A DNA stretch of 64,000 bases from Psychrobacter sp. ANT_WB68 (lineage in GTDB: Bacteria > Pseudomonadota > Gammaproteobacteria > Pseudomonadales > Moraxellaceae), in the NCBI RefSeq assembly GCF_008369115.1, contig NZ_VOAZ01000001.1, forward strand, positions 620,001-684,000, given 5' to 3'. The notes under the pieces are model-generated. The model did not search any database and was not told the origin of the DNA. It saw only the letters and a program-made list of their open reading frames with translations. A program made the position numbers and the translations under genes. Below are positions 9,743 through 19,655 of the stretch, piece by piece (position 1 is the first letter of the stretch; each line of letters opens with the position of its first letter).

Positions 9743-11431
9743 TTATAATAACCAATCAATAGGTAACCATGACATGATGGTCAGCCAAACATGATCACTG
9801 ATATCAACGCGCGGCTCTGAATCATAAATGACTTTTTTGCCTCGTTCCACGGTATGCCACTGTAAATTACCATTTTCTAATAACTTTACTTCATAAGCTT
9901 GGCTCAACAAGTCATCGCTGAGCGCATCATGTAACTGTTTGGCTAGCTCATTATCATTGATAATCACGCCCATCTCCGTATTGATGTTAGCGGAGCGCGG
10001 GTCGACATTGTATGAGCCAATGAATACTTGATAGTCATCAACGGCAAAAGTTTTGGCATGCAAGCTGGTTGACGATTGACTGCTCGCCTTCCAGAGTTTA
10101 TTTTCACGTTTTTCTGCAGAAGCCGTTGATTTTAGCTCGTAGATTTTTACCCCTGCACGCAGCAGGTTAGGACGCCATTGACTGTAGCCAGAATGTACGG
10201 CGGTCACATCAGTGGCATCAAAAGAGTTGGTCAAAATCTTGATATCAATGCCCGCTTCAGCCAATTTGACCAGCGTATTGACACCGTCTTTGGTCGGTAC
10301 GAAGTAAGATGAGATAATAGTAAGACGCTTGGTTGGGCTGCCTAACAAAGTGCGCAATTGATGGACCAAATTGGTATCCGCTGGGACAGTTTTGGTCAAT
10401 TTACCGACGTCATCACTCAAAAACTGCATGTCCGTCCAGCGAAAGGGCACGCGCTTATTGATTAAGTCGGTATCAATAGAAGAGTCTTCGATAGCAGTTT
10501 TATACACTGATAAACTGCTTCTGCTGTCGTTTTTCTCATCCTCTTTTAGCTTATCTAAGCCGTCTAAGAAATCAGTGGTCTCGCCTTTATTCAAAGTGGC
10601 TAGGGTTTCGATATCAAAGGAGATGGGTGCTGACCAATAACTGGCAAAGCTATTGTCAATGTCAGCAACGACTTTACCAATCAGCAAAACGTCTAAATCC
10701 GCAAATTGGCTGTTTTTATCGTTGCTTAGATATTCATCACCAATATTACGCCCACCAATAATGGTGATTTGCTTATCAAAAATCATGCTTTTATTGTGCA
10801 TGCGCCGATTGATACGCGGTAGACCAGTGACGTAATTTAAGGTTTGAAATTTACGGTGCATCAATGGATTGATAATACGTACCGCAATATTGGGGTGACT
10901 GGCAAAACGTAATAAATGCTGATCAAACTTGGCATTGTTATTAAAATCATCTAGCAATAATCGTACAACAACCCCGCGCTCGGCGGCATTCCATAAGTCC
11001 TTGAGCATCAGCTGTCCGGCTTGGTCATCGTGCCAAATATAATATTGTGCATCGATATTACGCGTGGCCATGCCAGTCAAAATACTGCGTGCAGCAAACG
11101 CATTGGCACCAGTCACAATCGGATGGTAACCGGATAAATCAGGGTGAATCTCGTTTTGTTCACTGATGGCTGCCACCAAATCCGTACTGTTGCTTTTTGG
11201 ATTTGTATTTGGGCTATTTTTTTGGCTGCTGTCTTGAGTGTTATTGCTTTGACTAGTGTTGTCTTGTGGTTCATTGCTTTGTTGGTATAAAGCGTCAACA
11301 CGCGCTGATAAAGCTTGACTTTCAGGCAAGTGCGGCTGCTTTGGCAAACTCTGACATCCACTAAGACTTAAGGTTAGTCCCAGCGTTAAACTCAGCGATA
11401 AGTTGCTTGGTTCTATACTAAACATCGACAT
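9743..11431 (-). CDS. Phospholipase D-like lipoprotein (ClsC/YmdC-type cardiolipin synthase candidate)
   Basis: A 562-residue protein with two HKD motifs: MHNKSMIFDKQITIIGGRN (first) and LHAKTFAVDDYQVFIGSYN (second, followed by VDPRSANINTEMG). This pairing is typical of the PLD superfamily and especially of the YmdC/ClsC group that makes cardiolipin or related lipids. The N terminus has a hydrophobic signal ending in a lipobox LSGC, with Cys26 as the lipidation site, so it is probably anchored in the envelope. A Ser/Asn/Gln-rich linker (about residues 50-85) joins the anchor to the catalytic part. No adjacent ymdB-like partner is seen. The exact substrate is an inference. Confidence 0.87.
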   Translation of the reverse strand: MSMFSIEPSNLSLSLTLGLTLSLSGCQSLPKQPHLPESQALSARVDALYQQSNEPQDNTSQSNNTQDSSQKNSPNTNPKSNSTDLVAAISEQNEIHPDLSGYHPIVTGANAFAARSILTGMATRNIDAQYYIWHDDQAGQLMLKDLWNAAERGVVVRLLLDDFNNNAKFDQHLLRFASHPNIAVRIINPLMHRKFQTLNYVTGLPRINRRMHNKSMIFDKQITIIGGRNIGDEYLSNDKNSQFADLDVLLIGKVVADIDNSFASYWSAPISFDIETLATLNKGETTDFLDGLDKLKEDEKNDSRSSLSVYKTAIEDSSIDTDLINKRVPFRWTDMQFLSDDVGKLTKTVPADTNLVHQLRTLLGSPTKRLTIISSYFVPTKDGVNTLVKLAEAGIDIKILTNSFDATDVTAVHSGYSQWRPNLLRAGVKIYELKSTASAEKRENKLWKASSQSSTSLHAKTFAVDDYQVFIGSYNVDPRSANINTEMGVIINDNELAKQLHDALSDDLLSQAYEVKLLENGNLQWHTVERGKKVIYDSEPRVDISDHVWLTIMSWLPIDWLL

Positions 11432-11875
11432 AAATGAGACACCTTAATGAGCCTGAATGTAATAAAGCGCTTGTGAATAACGGGCTTATATTTGCTTGCT
11501 GTTTTTACCGATGAAAGCACTGATTATGAGGCGTATGATGATATCGCTCAAGGCAATATTAAAAGCGCCGGTAAGCTTAACAGTTGTCATCATCTGTGCC
11601 TATTATAAATACGTTATTTTTGTTAGATACGGCGAGTTTTTTGGTTATGATGTACCTATCGTACAGTCATCGCCTGCGCTTGCATCTCATCTTTATAAAT
11701 GTATCAGCACGTTTTCATCCTAAGTGCCTAATATAGGGTATTCAAAAATAATAATTAGCACGCCTTTGAAACCAGCTGTTTGGAATAAGTTGCCATGCTA
11801 TGATAACGCGAATAAATGCTGTTTATAATCGAAATAAGCCGTATGTTTAATAATAACCAGTGCAATGGAAGAATT
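11432..11875. other. Intergenic region between the PLD lipoprotein and metZ
   Basis: About 440 bases between divergent genes. The only plus-strand ORF of note (11496-11723, TTG start) has no ribosome binding site and no recognisable family. I saw no strong hairpin or convincing promoter pair; a TATGAT box near 11797-11802 has no well-placed -35. Confidence 0.45.
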
Positions 11876-13150
11876 ATGAGTCAGTCGCAAGTGCATGATA
11901 ATAAAAATTTGAATAAGTTAGACCCTAACTGGCGCAGTGACGCGCTCAACTTAGAACTCGATTATGGTATGCAGACTATCGCCGTACGGGCGGGTCAACA
12001 TCGTACAGATGAGGGCGAACACTCAGAAGCTATTTTTACCACCAGCTCTTATGTGTATGAGTCGGCGGCAGATGCAGCCGCACATTTTAATGGAGATAAG
12101 ACAGGCAACGTTTACTCACGTCATACCAATCCAAGTGTGCGTACCTTTGAGCGTCGTTTAGCAGCGCTTGAAAATGGTGAGCGCGCCGTTGCGACGGCTT
12201 CAGGTATGGGTGCGATTTTGACCATGTGCTTAGCCTATTTAAAAGCGGGCGACCACTTGCTAGCAGCCAATCAACTATTTGGCTCATCGATTGGCTTGTT
12301 TAATAATTATATGACGAAGTTCGGCGTTGAAGTCAGTTATGTTGATTGCTTTGATAATGAGGCTTGGGCAAATGCGGTTCAGTCGAATACCAAGGTAATT
12401 TATTGCGAAAGCCCCAGTAATCCGTTGGCACAGATTTGTGATATTGGATATTTAAGTCAGCTATGTAAAGCCAATGATATCTTATTGGTCGTCGATAATT
12501 GCTTTGCCACGCCAGCATTGCAGCGGCCATTAGACCTAGGTGCTGATGTGGTGATTCACTCTGCGACTAAATACTTAGATGGTCAGGGTCGAGTATTGGG
12601 CGGCGCGTTGGTCGGTAGTGATAAGCTGATGCAAGAAGCATTTACGGTGGTGCGTTCAGGCGGTATCAGTATGAGTCCATTTAATGCATGGGTCTTTACC
12701 AAAGGGCTTGAGACGCTTAAATTGCGTATGCAAGCGCACTGTCACAATGCCAATCAAGTGGCAGAGTTTTTGGTCAATCATCCTAATGTTAGTACCGTGC
12801 ATTTCCCAGGTTTGAGCGATCATCCCGCTCATGAACTTGCTACCCATCAACATCATATGAAAGGTGGCTATGGTGCTATCATGGGTTTTGAAGTGCAGGC
12901 TTCTGATAGCCGTGATGCACAAGCCGCTGCTTGGCATGTGATTGACTCAACGCAAATGGTCTCTATCACCAATAATTTGGGCGATGCCAAGACTACCATT
13001 ACTCATCCGGCGACCACCACTCATTTTCGCCTAACAGCTGAGGCGCGTGCAGAAGCAGGTGTCAAAGATAGTCTCATCCGTTTGTCGGTCGGTTTGGAAG
13101 ATGTGGAAGATATCATTAAAGATTTGGCGCGTGGTTTAGACAGTTTATGA
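11876..13150 (+). CDS. metZ: O-succinylhomoserine sulfhydrylase
   Basis: A 424-residue PLP enzyme of the Cys/Met metabolism family. It joins sulfide to O-succinylhomoserine to make homocysteine in methionine synthesis. The PLP lysine is Lys232 in VIHSATKYLDGQGRVLGG; GQGRVLGGA after it is typical of MetZ as opposed to MetB or MetY. YSRHTNPSVRTFERRLAALE (80-99) and ATASGMGAI are the other family signatures. I chose the ATG at 11876 because GGAAGA lies six bases upstream; the frame stays open to an earlier ATG at 11816 that would add an unconserved 20 residues. Acyl specificity (succinyl over acetyl) is inferred from family resemblance. Confidence 0.9.
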   Translation: MSQSQVHDNKNLNKLDPNWRSDALNLELDYGMQTIAVRAGQHRTDEGEHSEAIFTTSSYVYESAADAAAHFNGDKTGNVYSRHTNPSVRTFERRLAALENGERAVATASGMGAILTMCLAYLKAGDHLLAANQLFGSSIGLFNNYMTKFGVEVSYVDCFDNEAWANAVQSNTKVIYCESPSNPLAQICDIGYLSQLCKANDILLVVDNCFATPALQRPLDLGADVVIHSATKYLDGQGRVLGGALVGSDKLMQEAFTVVRSGGISMSPFNAWVFTKGLETLKLRMQAHCHNANQVAEFLVNHPNVSTVHFPGLSDHPAHELATHQHHMKGGYGAIMGFEVQASDSRDAQAAAWHVIDSTQMVSITNNLGDAKTTITHPATTTHFRLTAEARAEAGVKDSLIRLSVGLEDVEDIIKDLARGLDSL

Positions 13151-13165
13151 AGATAAAGGTATAAT
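13136..13165 (+). promoter_or_regulatory. Candidate sigma70 promoter for ybaB
   Basis: TTAGAC (13136-13141) and TATAAT (13160-13165) are spaced by 18 bases, overlapping the end of metZ and pointing at ybaB 85 bases downstream. The -10 is consensus and the -35 is weak. Confidence 0.45.
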
Positions 13166-13249
13166 CACCGTCAACCGATGAAATTTACGTTATTAATCAT
13201 CAGTAGTTATTAATCACTACTCATTACTATAAAAGACAAAGAGGCAACT

Positions 13250-13579
13250 ATGAATATTCAAGCATTGATGCAACAAGCACAAACGATGCAAAAGAAAGTG
13301 GAAGCAAACGTTGAAAATGCTAAAAAAGAGCTGGCCAATAAAGAAGTGCAAGCGGAAGCGGGCAGTGGTCTGGTAAAAGTCACTATGACAGGTCGCCACG
13401 TGGTTAAGCGTTTGACCATTGATCCAAGCTTATTGGAAGATGAGCCTGATATGATCGAAGACTTAATCGCTGCTGCTATTAATGATGCGGTGCGTCAAGC
13501 AGATGAGCTATATGAAGAAACCATGGCTGGCGCGACATCAGGTATGGGTCTACCACCAGGTATGCAAGGTCTGTTCTAA
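13250..13579 (+). CDS. YbaB/EbfC family nucleoid-associated protein
   Basis: A 109-residue protein beginning [23 protein letters not shown], with the helical N terminus and the central [25 protein letters not shown] strands of the YbaB/EbfC family. These are small dimeric proteins that bind DNA and are often encoded just before recR. Here recR follows after 120 bases with a terminator-like hairpin between. The usual dnaX is not upstream; metZ is. AAAGAGGCA before the ATG serves as ribosome binding site. Confidence 0.93.
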   Translation: MNIQALMQQAQTMQKKVEANVENAKKELANKEVQAEAGSGLVKVTMTGRHVVKRLTIDPSLLEDEPDMIEDLIAAAINDAVRQADELYEETMAGATSGMGLPPGMQGLF

Positions 13580-13627
13580 GTAACTGGCTCTTAAGCTTCT
13601 AAGCGTGAAAAACTGCTTTTTAAAAAT

Positions 13628-13668
13628 AAAAATGGGGTTGTTATCGACACGATACGACCCCATTTTTA
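13628..13668 (+). terminator. Terminator between ybaB and recR
   Basis: AAAAATGGGGTTGT pairs with ACGACCCCATTTTT (one G-T wobble) around a 12-base loop, and a T-run ends the hairpin. It should reduce read-through from ybaB into recR, so recR may need its own promoter or partial read-through. Confidence 0.75.
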
Positions 13669-13699
13669 TAGCTACGATTTATAAATAAAGGAAGACACT

Positions 13700-14293
13700 T
13701 TGCTGACAGCCAAATTTGATCAGCTGGTCAAACAGCTGCGTATTTTGCCGGGCGTGGGGCAGAAAAGTGCCCAACGTATGGCGTTACATCTGCTTACCAA
13801 GAAACGTCCGCAAGGTATGGCGCTAGCACAAGCACTTGATGAGGCGATGAGGGATATCGTTGAATGCCAGCGTTGTCATAGCTTTAGCGACGAGGCAGTT
13901 TGTCCATTATGTCAAGATCCTAGGCGTGATGATGGGCTATTATGCGTGGTCGAAACCGCAGCAGACGTGATGGCTATCGAGCAAACCGCGGGCTATCGTG
14001 GGCGCTACTTTGTGTTAGGCGGTCACTTATCACCGATTGATGGCATTAGTGCCGATGATTTAAATATTGAGCAGCTGGTCTGGCGTGTCAAACAAGAGCC
14101 AGTTGAGGAGTTAATACTGGCTACTGGCACCACTGTCGAAGGGCAGACTACCGCCCACTTTATCAGTGAAGCGGTCAGTCGTCATGTCAATAAAGTGACG
14201 CGTTTGGCGCAAGGTGTACCGATGGGCGGTGAGCTTGAATACCTTGATAGTATGACCCTTGGGCAAGCCATGCAAAATCGCTCCTTTCTATAG
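13700..14293 (+). CDS. recR: Recombination mediator RecR
   Basis: A 197-residue RecR that acts with RecF and RecO to load RecA on gapped DNA. The helix-hairpin-helix [17 protein letters not shown] (about 16-32), the C4 zinc finger with Cys56, Cys59, Cys68 and Cys71, and the Toprim domain starting [15 protein letters not shown] (80-94) are all present in the usual order. The start codon is TTG with AAGGAAG seven bases upstream. Full length for the family. Confidence 0.96.
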   Translation: MLTAKFDQLVKQLRILPGVGQKSAQRMALHLLTKKRPQGMALAQALDEAMRDIVECQRCHSFSDEAVCPLCQDPRRDDGLLCVVETAADVMAIEQTAGYRGRYFVLGGHLSPIDGISADDLNIEQLVWRVKQEPVEELILATGTTVEGQTTAHFISEAVSRHVNKVTRLAQGVPMGGELEYLDSMTLGQAMQNRSFL

Positions 14294-14357
14294 ACTTTCT
14301 ACACCCTTTTTATCATTTTTTTATAAAACCAAGTCTTGTCCACTTTATTTCATGAAA

Positions 14358-14367
14358 TTGTTATAAT
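14358..14367 (+). promoter_or_regulatory. Extended -10 promoter candidate for rnd
   Basis: TGTTATAAT reads as an extended -10 (TG-N-TATAAT) about 100 bases before the rnd start. The nearest -35-like hexamer, TTGTCC (14336-14341), is 20 bases away, too far for normal spacing, which an extended -10 could tolerate. Confidence 0.4.
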
Positions 14368-14465
14368 TGCTTTACTACTGTTGTAACCCTTATTGTTTTC
14401 GTTTCTCATTTTATTAAGACGTGATTTAGCGTTTTATTTTCTCTTATTTATGCAGGTATCTGCCC

Positions 14466-15788
14466 GTGTCTAACCATGCTTCAACCGCTTCCACCCAATC
14501 AAATACCACAGACAATGCTGCTATTGATATTGATGACGAATCATCAAAACCCTCAATCAGTACTGAGATAAAGTCAGCCGATTTACCGCCCGAACCAGAT
14601 ATCGATGCACTATTGGACATCGCTGATGAGGTTGCTATTACTTGGGTACGGCAGCAAAGTGGTTTAGACGAAGTGATTCAGGCGTTAGCGACTTGCGGGC
14701 GTGTGGCCTTAGATACCGAGTTTATCAAGCGCGATACTTATTATCCGCGCTTGGCGCTGGTGCAGCTGAATATTGGCGATCATGTCTATCTATTAGATGC
14801 GCCGCAATTGCAATTAGGGGGTTTTTGGGAAGCGCTTCGTAAAGTAGATGTCGCGATTTGGCATGCGTGCGGTGAAGATTTGGGGATTTTTTATCTATTA
14901 TCTGGTTGTCCACCGTTGACCAATATTTTTGACACGCAAATTGCGCTCTCTTATTTAACGGGCCAGCTGCAAATGGGTTATCAGCAGGCGCTTGATGATC
15001 AGCTAGATATGCATATCGATAAAGAACACAGCCAATCAGATTGGCTACAGCGTCCGCTATCAGATGAGCAAGAGCAATATGCGATTGATGATGTGCGGTT
15101 TTTGCCAGCGCTTTATTTGAGCCTTGAGTATGAGTTAAAAAAGAAAGGTTTATACGATTATGTATGGGCTGACTGCCAACTTTATGCCCGTGATTTATAT
15201 GACGCGCAGCATGTTGAAGACGACGCAATGTATCTAACGATGGCAGATTATCGTTATACTTCGGAGCAAATGGCGATACTACAAGCGGTTGCGACGTGGC
15301 GTGAGGAACTGGCACGTGCGACCAATCAGCCGCGTACCTTTGTGATAAAAAAACAAGCAGTACGGGAGATTATCACTGAAAAGCCAAGCAATATGCGGGA
15401 GCTCGCTCATAAAACCACGATGCACCGGAGTATGTTGCGGCTATATGGTGAAGAACTGCTGAAGGTCATCAAAGAAGCAAAAAATCTGCATCCTGCTGAG
15501 CACCCAGACTGTCTATTGCCGCCGTATCGCTCAAAAAATAAAGTGCTATCAAAAGCGGTGCAACAGGCGATAGATGAGCAAGCGCAAATAACAGGAGTGC
15601 CTGCTAGTGTATTGATGCGTAAAAAATGGCTAGGGCAATTATATGAAGTGATTGCTTTTGATAAAGAACTAAGCGAGTTACCAGAAGGGTTAAAAGGTTG
15701 GCGCAGCGAATGGGTCATACAAACCTTGATTCCTGTTATTGCAGCGCATAAAATCGAGCTACAACAAGGTATGGGAATTAATGTCTAG
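14466..15788 (+). CDS. rnd: Ribonuclease D
   Basis: A 440-residue DEDDy 3'-5' exoribonuclease that trims tRNA and other stable RNA precursors. Exo I contains Asp83 and Glu85 (ALDTEFIKRDTYYPRLALVQL), Exo II Asp138 (WHACGEDLGIFY), and Exo III the Tyr/Asp pair in YAIDDVRFLPALY. An HRDC domain follows (about 270-345, SEQMAILQAVATWREELAR). The N-terminal 60 residues are an acidic, Ser/Thr-rich extension beyond E. coli RNase D. The start is GTG. In many gammaproteobacteria rnd is followed directly by ycgL; here the ycgL-type gene lies about 7 kb away. Confidence 0.94.
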   Translation: MSNHASTASTQSNTTDNAAIDIDDESSKPSISTEIKSADLPPEPDIDALLDIADEVAITWVRQQSGLDEVIQALATCGRVALDTEFIKRDTYYPRLALVQLNIGDHVYLLDAPQLQLGGFWEALRKVDVAIWHACGEDLGIFYLLSGCPPLTNIFDTQIALSYLTGQLQMGYQQALDDQLDMHIDKEHSQSDWLQRPLSDEQEQYAIDDVRFLPALYLSLEYELKKKGLYDYVWADCQLYARDLYDAQHVEDDAMYLTMADYRYTSEQMAILQAVATWREELARATNQPRTFVIKKQAVREIITEKPSNMRELAHKTTMHRSMLRLYGEELLKVIKEAKNLHPAEHPDCLLPPYRSKNKVLSKAVQQAIDEQAQITGVPASVLMRKKWLGQLYEVIAFDKELSELPEGLKGWRSEWVIQTLIPVIAAHKIELQQGMGINV

Positions 15789-15791
15789 CGT

Positions 15792-16493
15792 TTAATCACG
15801 ATTGACATTCAATGGCGATGAGCGCTTGAACTTTCCGTATTGCAAAAAATATATCACTTGGTTGGCGACTTTTTTATTGACCAGCATGCCAGTATGCGAG
15901 ACTGGCATAACGATATGATCGACCGCTGCTTCAACTTTGGTTTCTTCGACATATACTGTGCCATCATGCACAAGTTGCTGCTTCAATGGCGGTAGGTCTG
16001 CTTTAAGCAGCTTACGGTTATGATGATGCAAAACTAACTGTCCCATACCATAAGGGCGATTTCCAGCAATCACTCCAAGGGTAATATGTTTCGGTAATGG
16101 GGCGACTGTCCCATCTAGTGCATCGACATAAGAGTGCCCTACCACAGCGGGGATTAAGCGCCAAATATAGTCTGCACAAACGCTGCCTAGATGCGGTGTA
16201 CCGAGCGTGACGCAGTGTCCTATTTGCCATTTCGGATATTGATTGACAAAATCACGAATAATCAGCCCACCCAAACTGTGACCGACTAAATCTATGGGCT
16301 GGTCAAGATGGTGATGCTTTTCTAGCCAGCTATTGAGACGTGCGCTATTGGTTTTGATGCCATCACGCATACTACGATAGCCATATTGATGGGTATCAAA
16401 TCCTGCTGCTTGCAAGCGTTTAGCTAATGGACGCATGATAAATGGAGCATGATGCAGACCGTGAATAAGAATGACGCGGTTTGTTTGTTGCAT
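15792..16493 (-). CDS. Lipase-like alpha/beta hydrolase
   Basis: A 233-residue protein starting MQQTNRVILIHGLHHAPFIM, with the HG oxyanion motif and the nucleophile elbow DLVGHSLGGLIIRDF (Ser73 from this start). The combination resembles PGAP1-like and triacylglycerol lipase-like hydrolases. CVTLGTPHLGSVCA after the nucleophile is typical of that group. The likely catalytic His is in PVSHTGML near the C terminus. There is no signal peptide. I prefer the ATG at 16493, preceded by GGAT; a TTG at 16505 adds four residues. The gene ends three bases from the rnd stop, converging with it. Substrate unknown. Confidence 0.82.
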   Translation of the reverse strand: MQQTNRVILIHGLHHAPFIMRPLAKRLQAAGFDTHQYGYRSMRDGIKTNSARLNSWLEKHHHLDQPIDLVGHSLGGLIIRDFVNQYPKWQIGHCVTLGTPHLGSVCADYIWRLIPAVVGHSYVDALDGTVAPLPKHITLGVIAGNRPYGMGQLVLHHHNRKLLKADLPPLKQQLVHDGTVYVEETKVEAAVDHIVMPVSHTGMLVNKKVANQVIYFLQYGKFKRSSPLNVNRD

Positions 16494-16605
16494 ATTATTA
16501 TCCAAAAAAGTGATTTCACTGATATTTTATTATATAAGTCTCTTAATGGTAATTTAAGTACCAATGACATTGCCTTTTAAGTTAGTGGCTAAGAGTAGAA
16601 AAAGT

Positions 16606-16646
16606 AAAAACCTCCAAATCAGCTGCTGACTTGGAGGTTTTTTTTA
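16606..16646 (-). terminator. Terminator after gcvP
   Basis: AACCTCCAA pairs with TTGGAGGTT around a 13-base loop, with T-runs on both outer sides (eight on the plus strand). It sits 35 bases beyond the gcvP stop and closes the glycine cleavage cluster. Confidence 0.85.
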
Positions 16647-16680
16647 TAAAAAACTGTTTATGATTTATCGAAAAATACGA

Positions 16681-19578
16681 TTACATATAGTTTTCGATAC
16701 TTGGGCAAGAACACATCAGGTTCTTATCACCATAAGCGTCATCAACGCGTGCCACACTCGGCCAGAACTTATGGGCACGAATGTAAGGCAGTGGGAATGC
16801 AGCCGTATCACGGCTGTATGGATGTGTCCATTCGCCAGTGGTCACCATAGCAGCGGTGTGCGGTGCATTTACCAACGGATTGTCTTCTAGCGTCCAACCA
16901 TCTTCGCCAGCTTTAGCTTTCATAGCCTCGGCTTTGATAGATTGAAGCGCGCTGATAAAGCGATCTAACTCTTCTTTAGATTCAGATTCAGTTGGCTCAA
17001 TCATCAAGGTCCCTGCTACTGGGAAACTCATCGTTGGTGAGTGGAAACCATAATCCATCAAGCGCTTAGCAATATCGCTTTCAGTGATGCCAGTTTCTTC
17101 CTTCAATGGACGAATATCGATGATACATTCGTGAGCAACGCGGCCATTTTTGCCTGTATAAAGCACAGGGTAGTGGTCTTTAAGCTGAGTGGCCACATAG
17201 TTGGCATTTAATAGCGCCAGCTCCGTTGCTTTTAGCAGACCATCACGGCCCATCATGGCAATATACATCCATGAGATAGGCAAAATGCTTGCTGAACCAT
17301 AAGGGGCTGCCGATACTGCTGAGCAGTCGTTTTGCGCATTGTGTACCGGACTTAGGGTATGGTTGGCCATAAATGGTGCCAAGTGTGCCTTCATACCAAT
17401 AGGACCCATACCTGGACCGCCGCCACCATGAGGGATACAGAAAGTTTTATGCAAGTTCATGTGTAATACATCGGCACCGACATCGGCAGGCTGCATCATG
17501 CCTACCTGCGCATTCATATTGGCGCCGTCCATATAGACTTGACCGCCATGCTTATGAATCAAATCGCAAATATGACGGATGCCTTCTTCAAACACTCCAT
17601 GCGTCGATGGATACGTAATCATCAACGCACCTAGGTTGGCGCTATGCTCTTCACATTTAGCGGTTAAGTCATCGATATCAACGTTACCATTGTCATCGGT
17701 TTTGACCACGACCACTTGCATACCCATCATCATGGCAGTCGCAGGGTTGGTACCGTGCGCTGACATTGGAATCAAGCAAACATCACGGCCAGTCTCGCCC
17801 AATGACTCATGGTAACGACGGATTGCTAATAGACCAGCATATTCACCTGAAGCGCCAGAGTTTGGCTGCATAGACACTTCATCAAAACCAGTGATGGCTT
17901 TAAGCTGTTCTTGCAAGCTATCAATCATGGCAATGTAGCCCGTGACTTGATCGCGCGGTGCAAAAGGATGGACGTTGGCAAATTCAGGCCATGTAATCGG
18001 CAGCATCTCACTGGTGGCGTTCAATTTCATGGTACAGCTGCCAAGTGAAATCATGCTACGGTTCATCGCCAAATCTTTGTCTTCAAGCGACTTTAAGTAG
18101 CGCAACATTTCATGTTCAGTATGATGTGAGTTAAAGACTGGATGGGTCAAGATATCATCGGTACGCAAGTGGGCGCTATCGAGTGATACGCGAGCTGTTT
18201 CAGGTAAATCGTGTGATTTACTAACAAATAGCTGAGTTAAGACATTGAAGTCGTGCTGATCGCTGATTTCACTAAATGCTACACCTAATTTACTGTCGCC
18301 TAGACGCCATAAGTTATAGCCAACATTGTCCGCATTTTCAAAAATCTGGGTCGCTAATTTCTCTGAACCGCAATCAATAACAACGGTATCGAAGAATTGA
18401 TCATGTACCACGCTTAAGTTGCTATCATCAGCATTTTTAATGACATCAGCAAAGGCAGTAGCAAAGGCATGAATACGAGTAGCAATACGCTTCACGCCAT
18501 TTGGACCATGATAGACGGCATACATACCGGCTAGGTTGGCTAGCAAGACTTGTGACGTACAGATATTTGAGTTGGCTTTTTCGCGGCGGATGTGCTGCTC
18601 ACGAGTTTGTAGTGCCATACGTAAGGCAGTATTGCCTTGCGAATCTCTTGAGACGCCAATAATACGACCAGGTGCTGAGCGCTTGGCTTTATCAGAGAAC
18701 GCAAAATAAGCGGCATGTGGACCACCAAAGCCCATTGGAATACCAAAGCGCTGGGTGCTACCCAATGCCACGTCTGCGCCCATGTCAGCTGGTGACTTTA
18801 GTAACACCAAGCTCATGATGTCACTGACGACGCTCACATAAGTTTTGTTTTTCTTAACGGCAGCGATAACGTCGGTTAAGTCTTTCACATCACCTTCAAC
18901 ACCGACGTATTGGAATAATGCCCCAAAATAGTCGCCTGATTTAGCAGTTTCAAAATCACCAACAACCACTTCCCAACCAAAATACTTGGCACGGGTGTTA
19001 ATGACGTCTAAGGTTTGTGGATAGACACGGTCATCAACGAAAAACTGCGTTGATTTGCTTTTGCTCACACGCTTAGACATTGCCATGGCTTCTGCTGCGG
19101 CCGTTGCTTCATCAAGTAATGACGCGCCAGCAAGCTCAAGACCAGTCAGATCGATACAAACTTGTTGGAAGTTGAGCAGGGCTTCAAGGCGACCTTGGGC
19201 AATCTCAGCTTGATATGGCGTATAAGCCGTATACCAACCTGGATTTTCAAGGACGTTACGTTGAATCACCGCTGGCATACGTACCGGCGAATAGCCTTGA
19301 CCGATATAGCTCTTATTAACCGTGATGTCGTCTGCCATCGCGCGCAATTTAGCTAGGGCAGCATGCTCACTCATCGCGACTGGCAAATCTAGCTCTTTAT
19401 GCAAGCGCACTGGCTCAGGCACGGTATCATTAATAAAGCTAGCCATATCTTTATAGCCAACTGCGCTGAGCAGATCAGCTTGCTTAGTCTCATTCGAGCC
19501 TATATGACGATAAACAAATTCAGCTTCGTTGAATAAACCTTGAAAGGTATCAAACGTTGGGTTTTGAGAGATAGTCAT
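16681..19578 (-). CDS. gcvP: Glycine dehydrogenase (decarboxylating), P-protein
   Basis: A 965-residue homodimeric P-protein of the glycine cleavage system. It decarboxylates glycine on PLP and passes the aminomethyl group to the lipoyl arm of GcvH. The length matches the single-chain form of gammaproteobacteria. The N-terminal half starts EAEFVYRHIGSNETKQADLL and contains YTAYTPYQAEIAQGRLEAL; the PLP lysine is in HMNLHKTFCIPHGGGGPGMG in the C-terminal half. It is the last gene of the cluster, after gcvT, gcvH and a nitroreductase, and should be under the upstream glycine riboswitch if no internal promoter or terminator intervenes. Confidence 0.97.
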   Translation of the reverse strand: MTISQNPTFDTFQGLFNEAEFVYRHIGSNETKQADLLSAVGYKDMASFINDTVPEPVRLHKELDLPVAMSEHAALAKLRAMADDITVNKSYIGQGYSPVRMPAVIQRNVLENPGWYTAYTPYQAEIAQGRLEALLNFQQVCIDLTGLELAGASLLDEATAAAEAMAMSKRVSKSKSTQFFVDDRVYPQTLDVINTRAKYFGWEVVVGDFETAKSGDYFGALFQYVGVEGDVKDLTDVIAAVKKNKTYVSVVSDIMSLVLLKSPADMGADVALGSTQRFGIPMGFGGPHAAYFAFSDKAKRSAPGRIIGVSRDSQGNTALRMALQTREQHIRREKANSNICTSQVLLANLAGMYAVYHGPNGVKRIATRIHAFATAFADVIKNADDSNLSVVHDQFFDTVVIDCGSEKLATQIFENADNVGYNLWRLGDSKLGVAFSEISDQHDFNVLTQLFVSKSHDLPETARVSLDSAHLRTDDILTHPVFNSHHTEHEMLRYLKSLEDKDLAMNRSMISLGSCTMKLNATSEMLPITWPEFANVHPFAPRDQVTGYIAMIDSLQEQLKAITGFDEVSMQPNSGASGEYAGLLAIRRYHESLGETGRDVCLIPMSAHGTNPATAMMMGMQVVVVKTDDNGNVDIDDLTAKCEEHSANLGALMITYPSTHGVFEEGIRHICDLIHKHGGQVYMDGANMNAQVGMMQPADVGADVLHMNLHKTFCIPHGGGGPGMGPIGMKAHLAPFMANHTLSPVHNAQNDCSAVSAAPYGSASILPISWMYIAMMGRDGLLKATELALLNANYVATQLKDHYPVLYTGKNGRVAHECIIDIRPLKEETGITESDIAKRLMDYGFHSPTMSFPVAGTLMIEPTESESKEELDRFISALQSIKAEAMKAKAGEDGWTLEDNPLVNAPHTAAMVTTGEWTHPYSRDTAAFPLPYIRAHKFWPSVARVDDAYGDKNLMCSCPSIENYM

Positions 19579-19617
19579 AACAGTCCTTGGTTAAGGGAGT
19601 AATAAAGAGTTTCACTT

Positions 19618-19642
19618 AAATAAAATAAAATAAAATAAAATA
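19618..19642. repeat. (TAAAA)n pentanucleotide repeat
   Basis: Four perfect TAAAA units plus partial flanks lie in the 77-base spacer between the nitroreductase stop and the gcvP start. A simple repeat in an intra-operon spacer can vary in copy number by slippage. Confidence 0.8.
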
Positions 19643-19655
19643 ACGGCTTACGGTT

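Noticed and set aside
11496..11723. 75-residue plus-strand ORF before metZ with a hydrophobic stretch
   Set aside because: TTG start without a ribosome binding site, unusual composition and no known family; more likely chance in an AT-rich spacer.
14725..15315. 196-residue ORF antisense to rnd
   Set aside because: It overlaps the catalytic domain of RNase D, whose motifs fit the plus strand completely.
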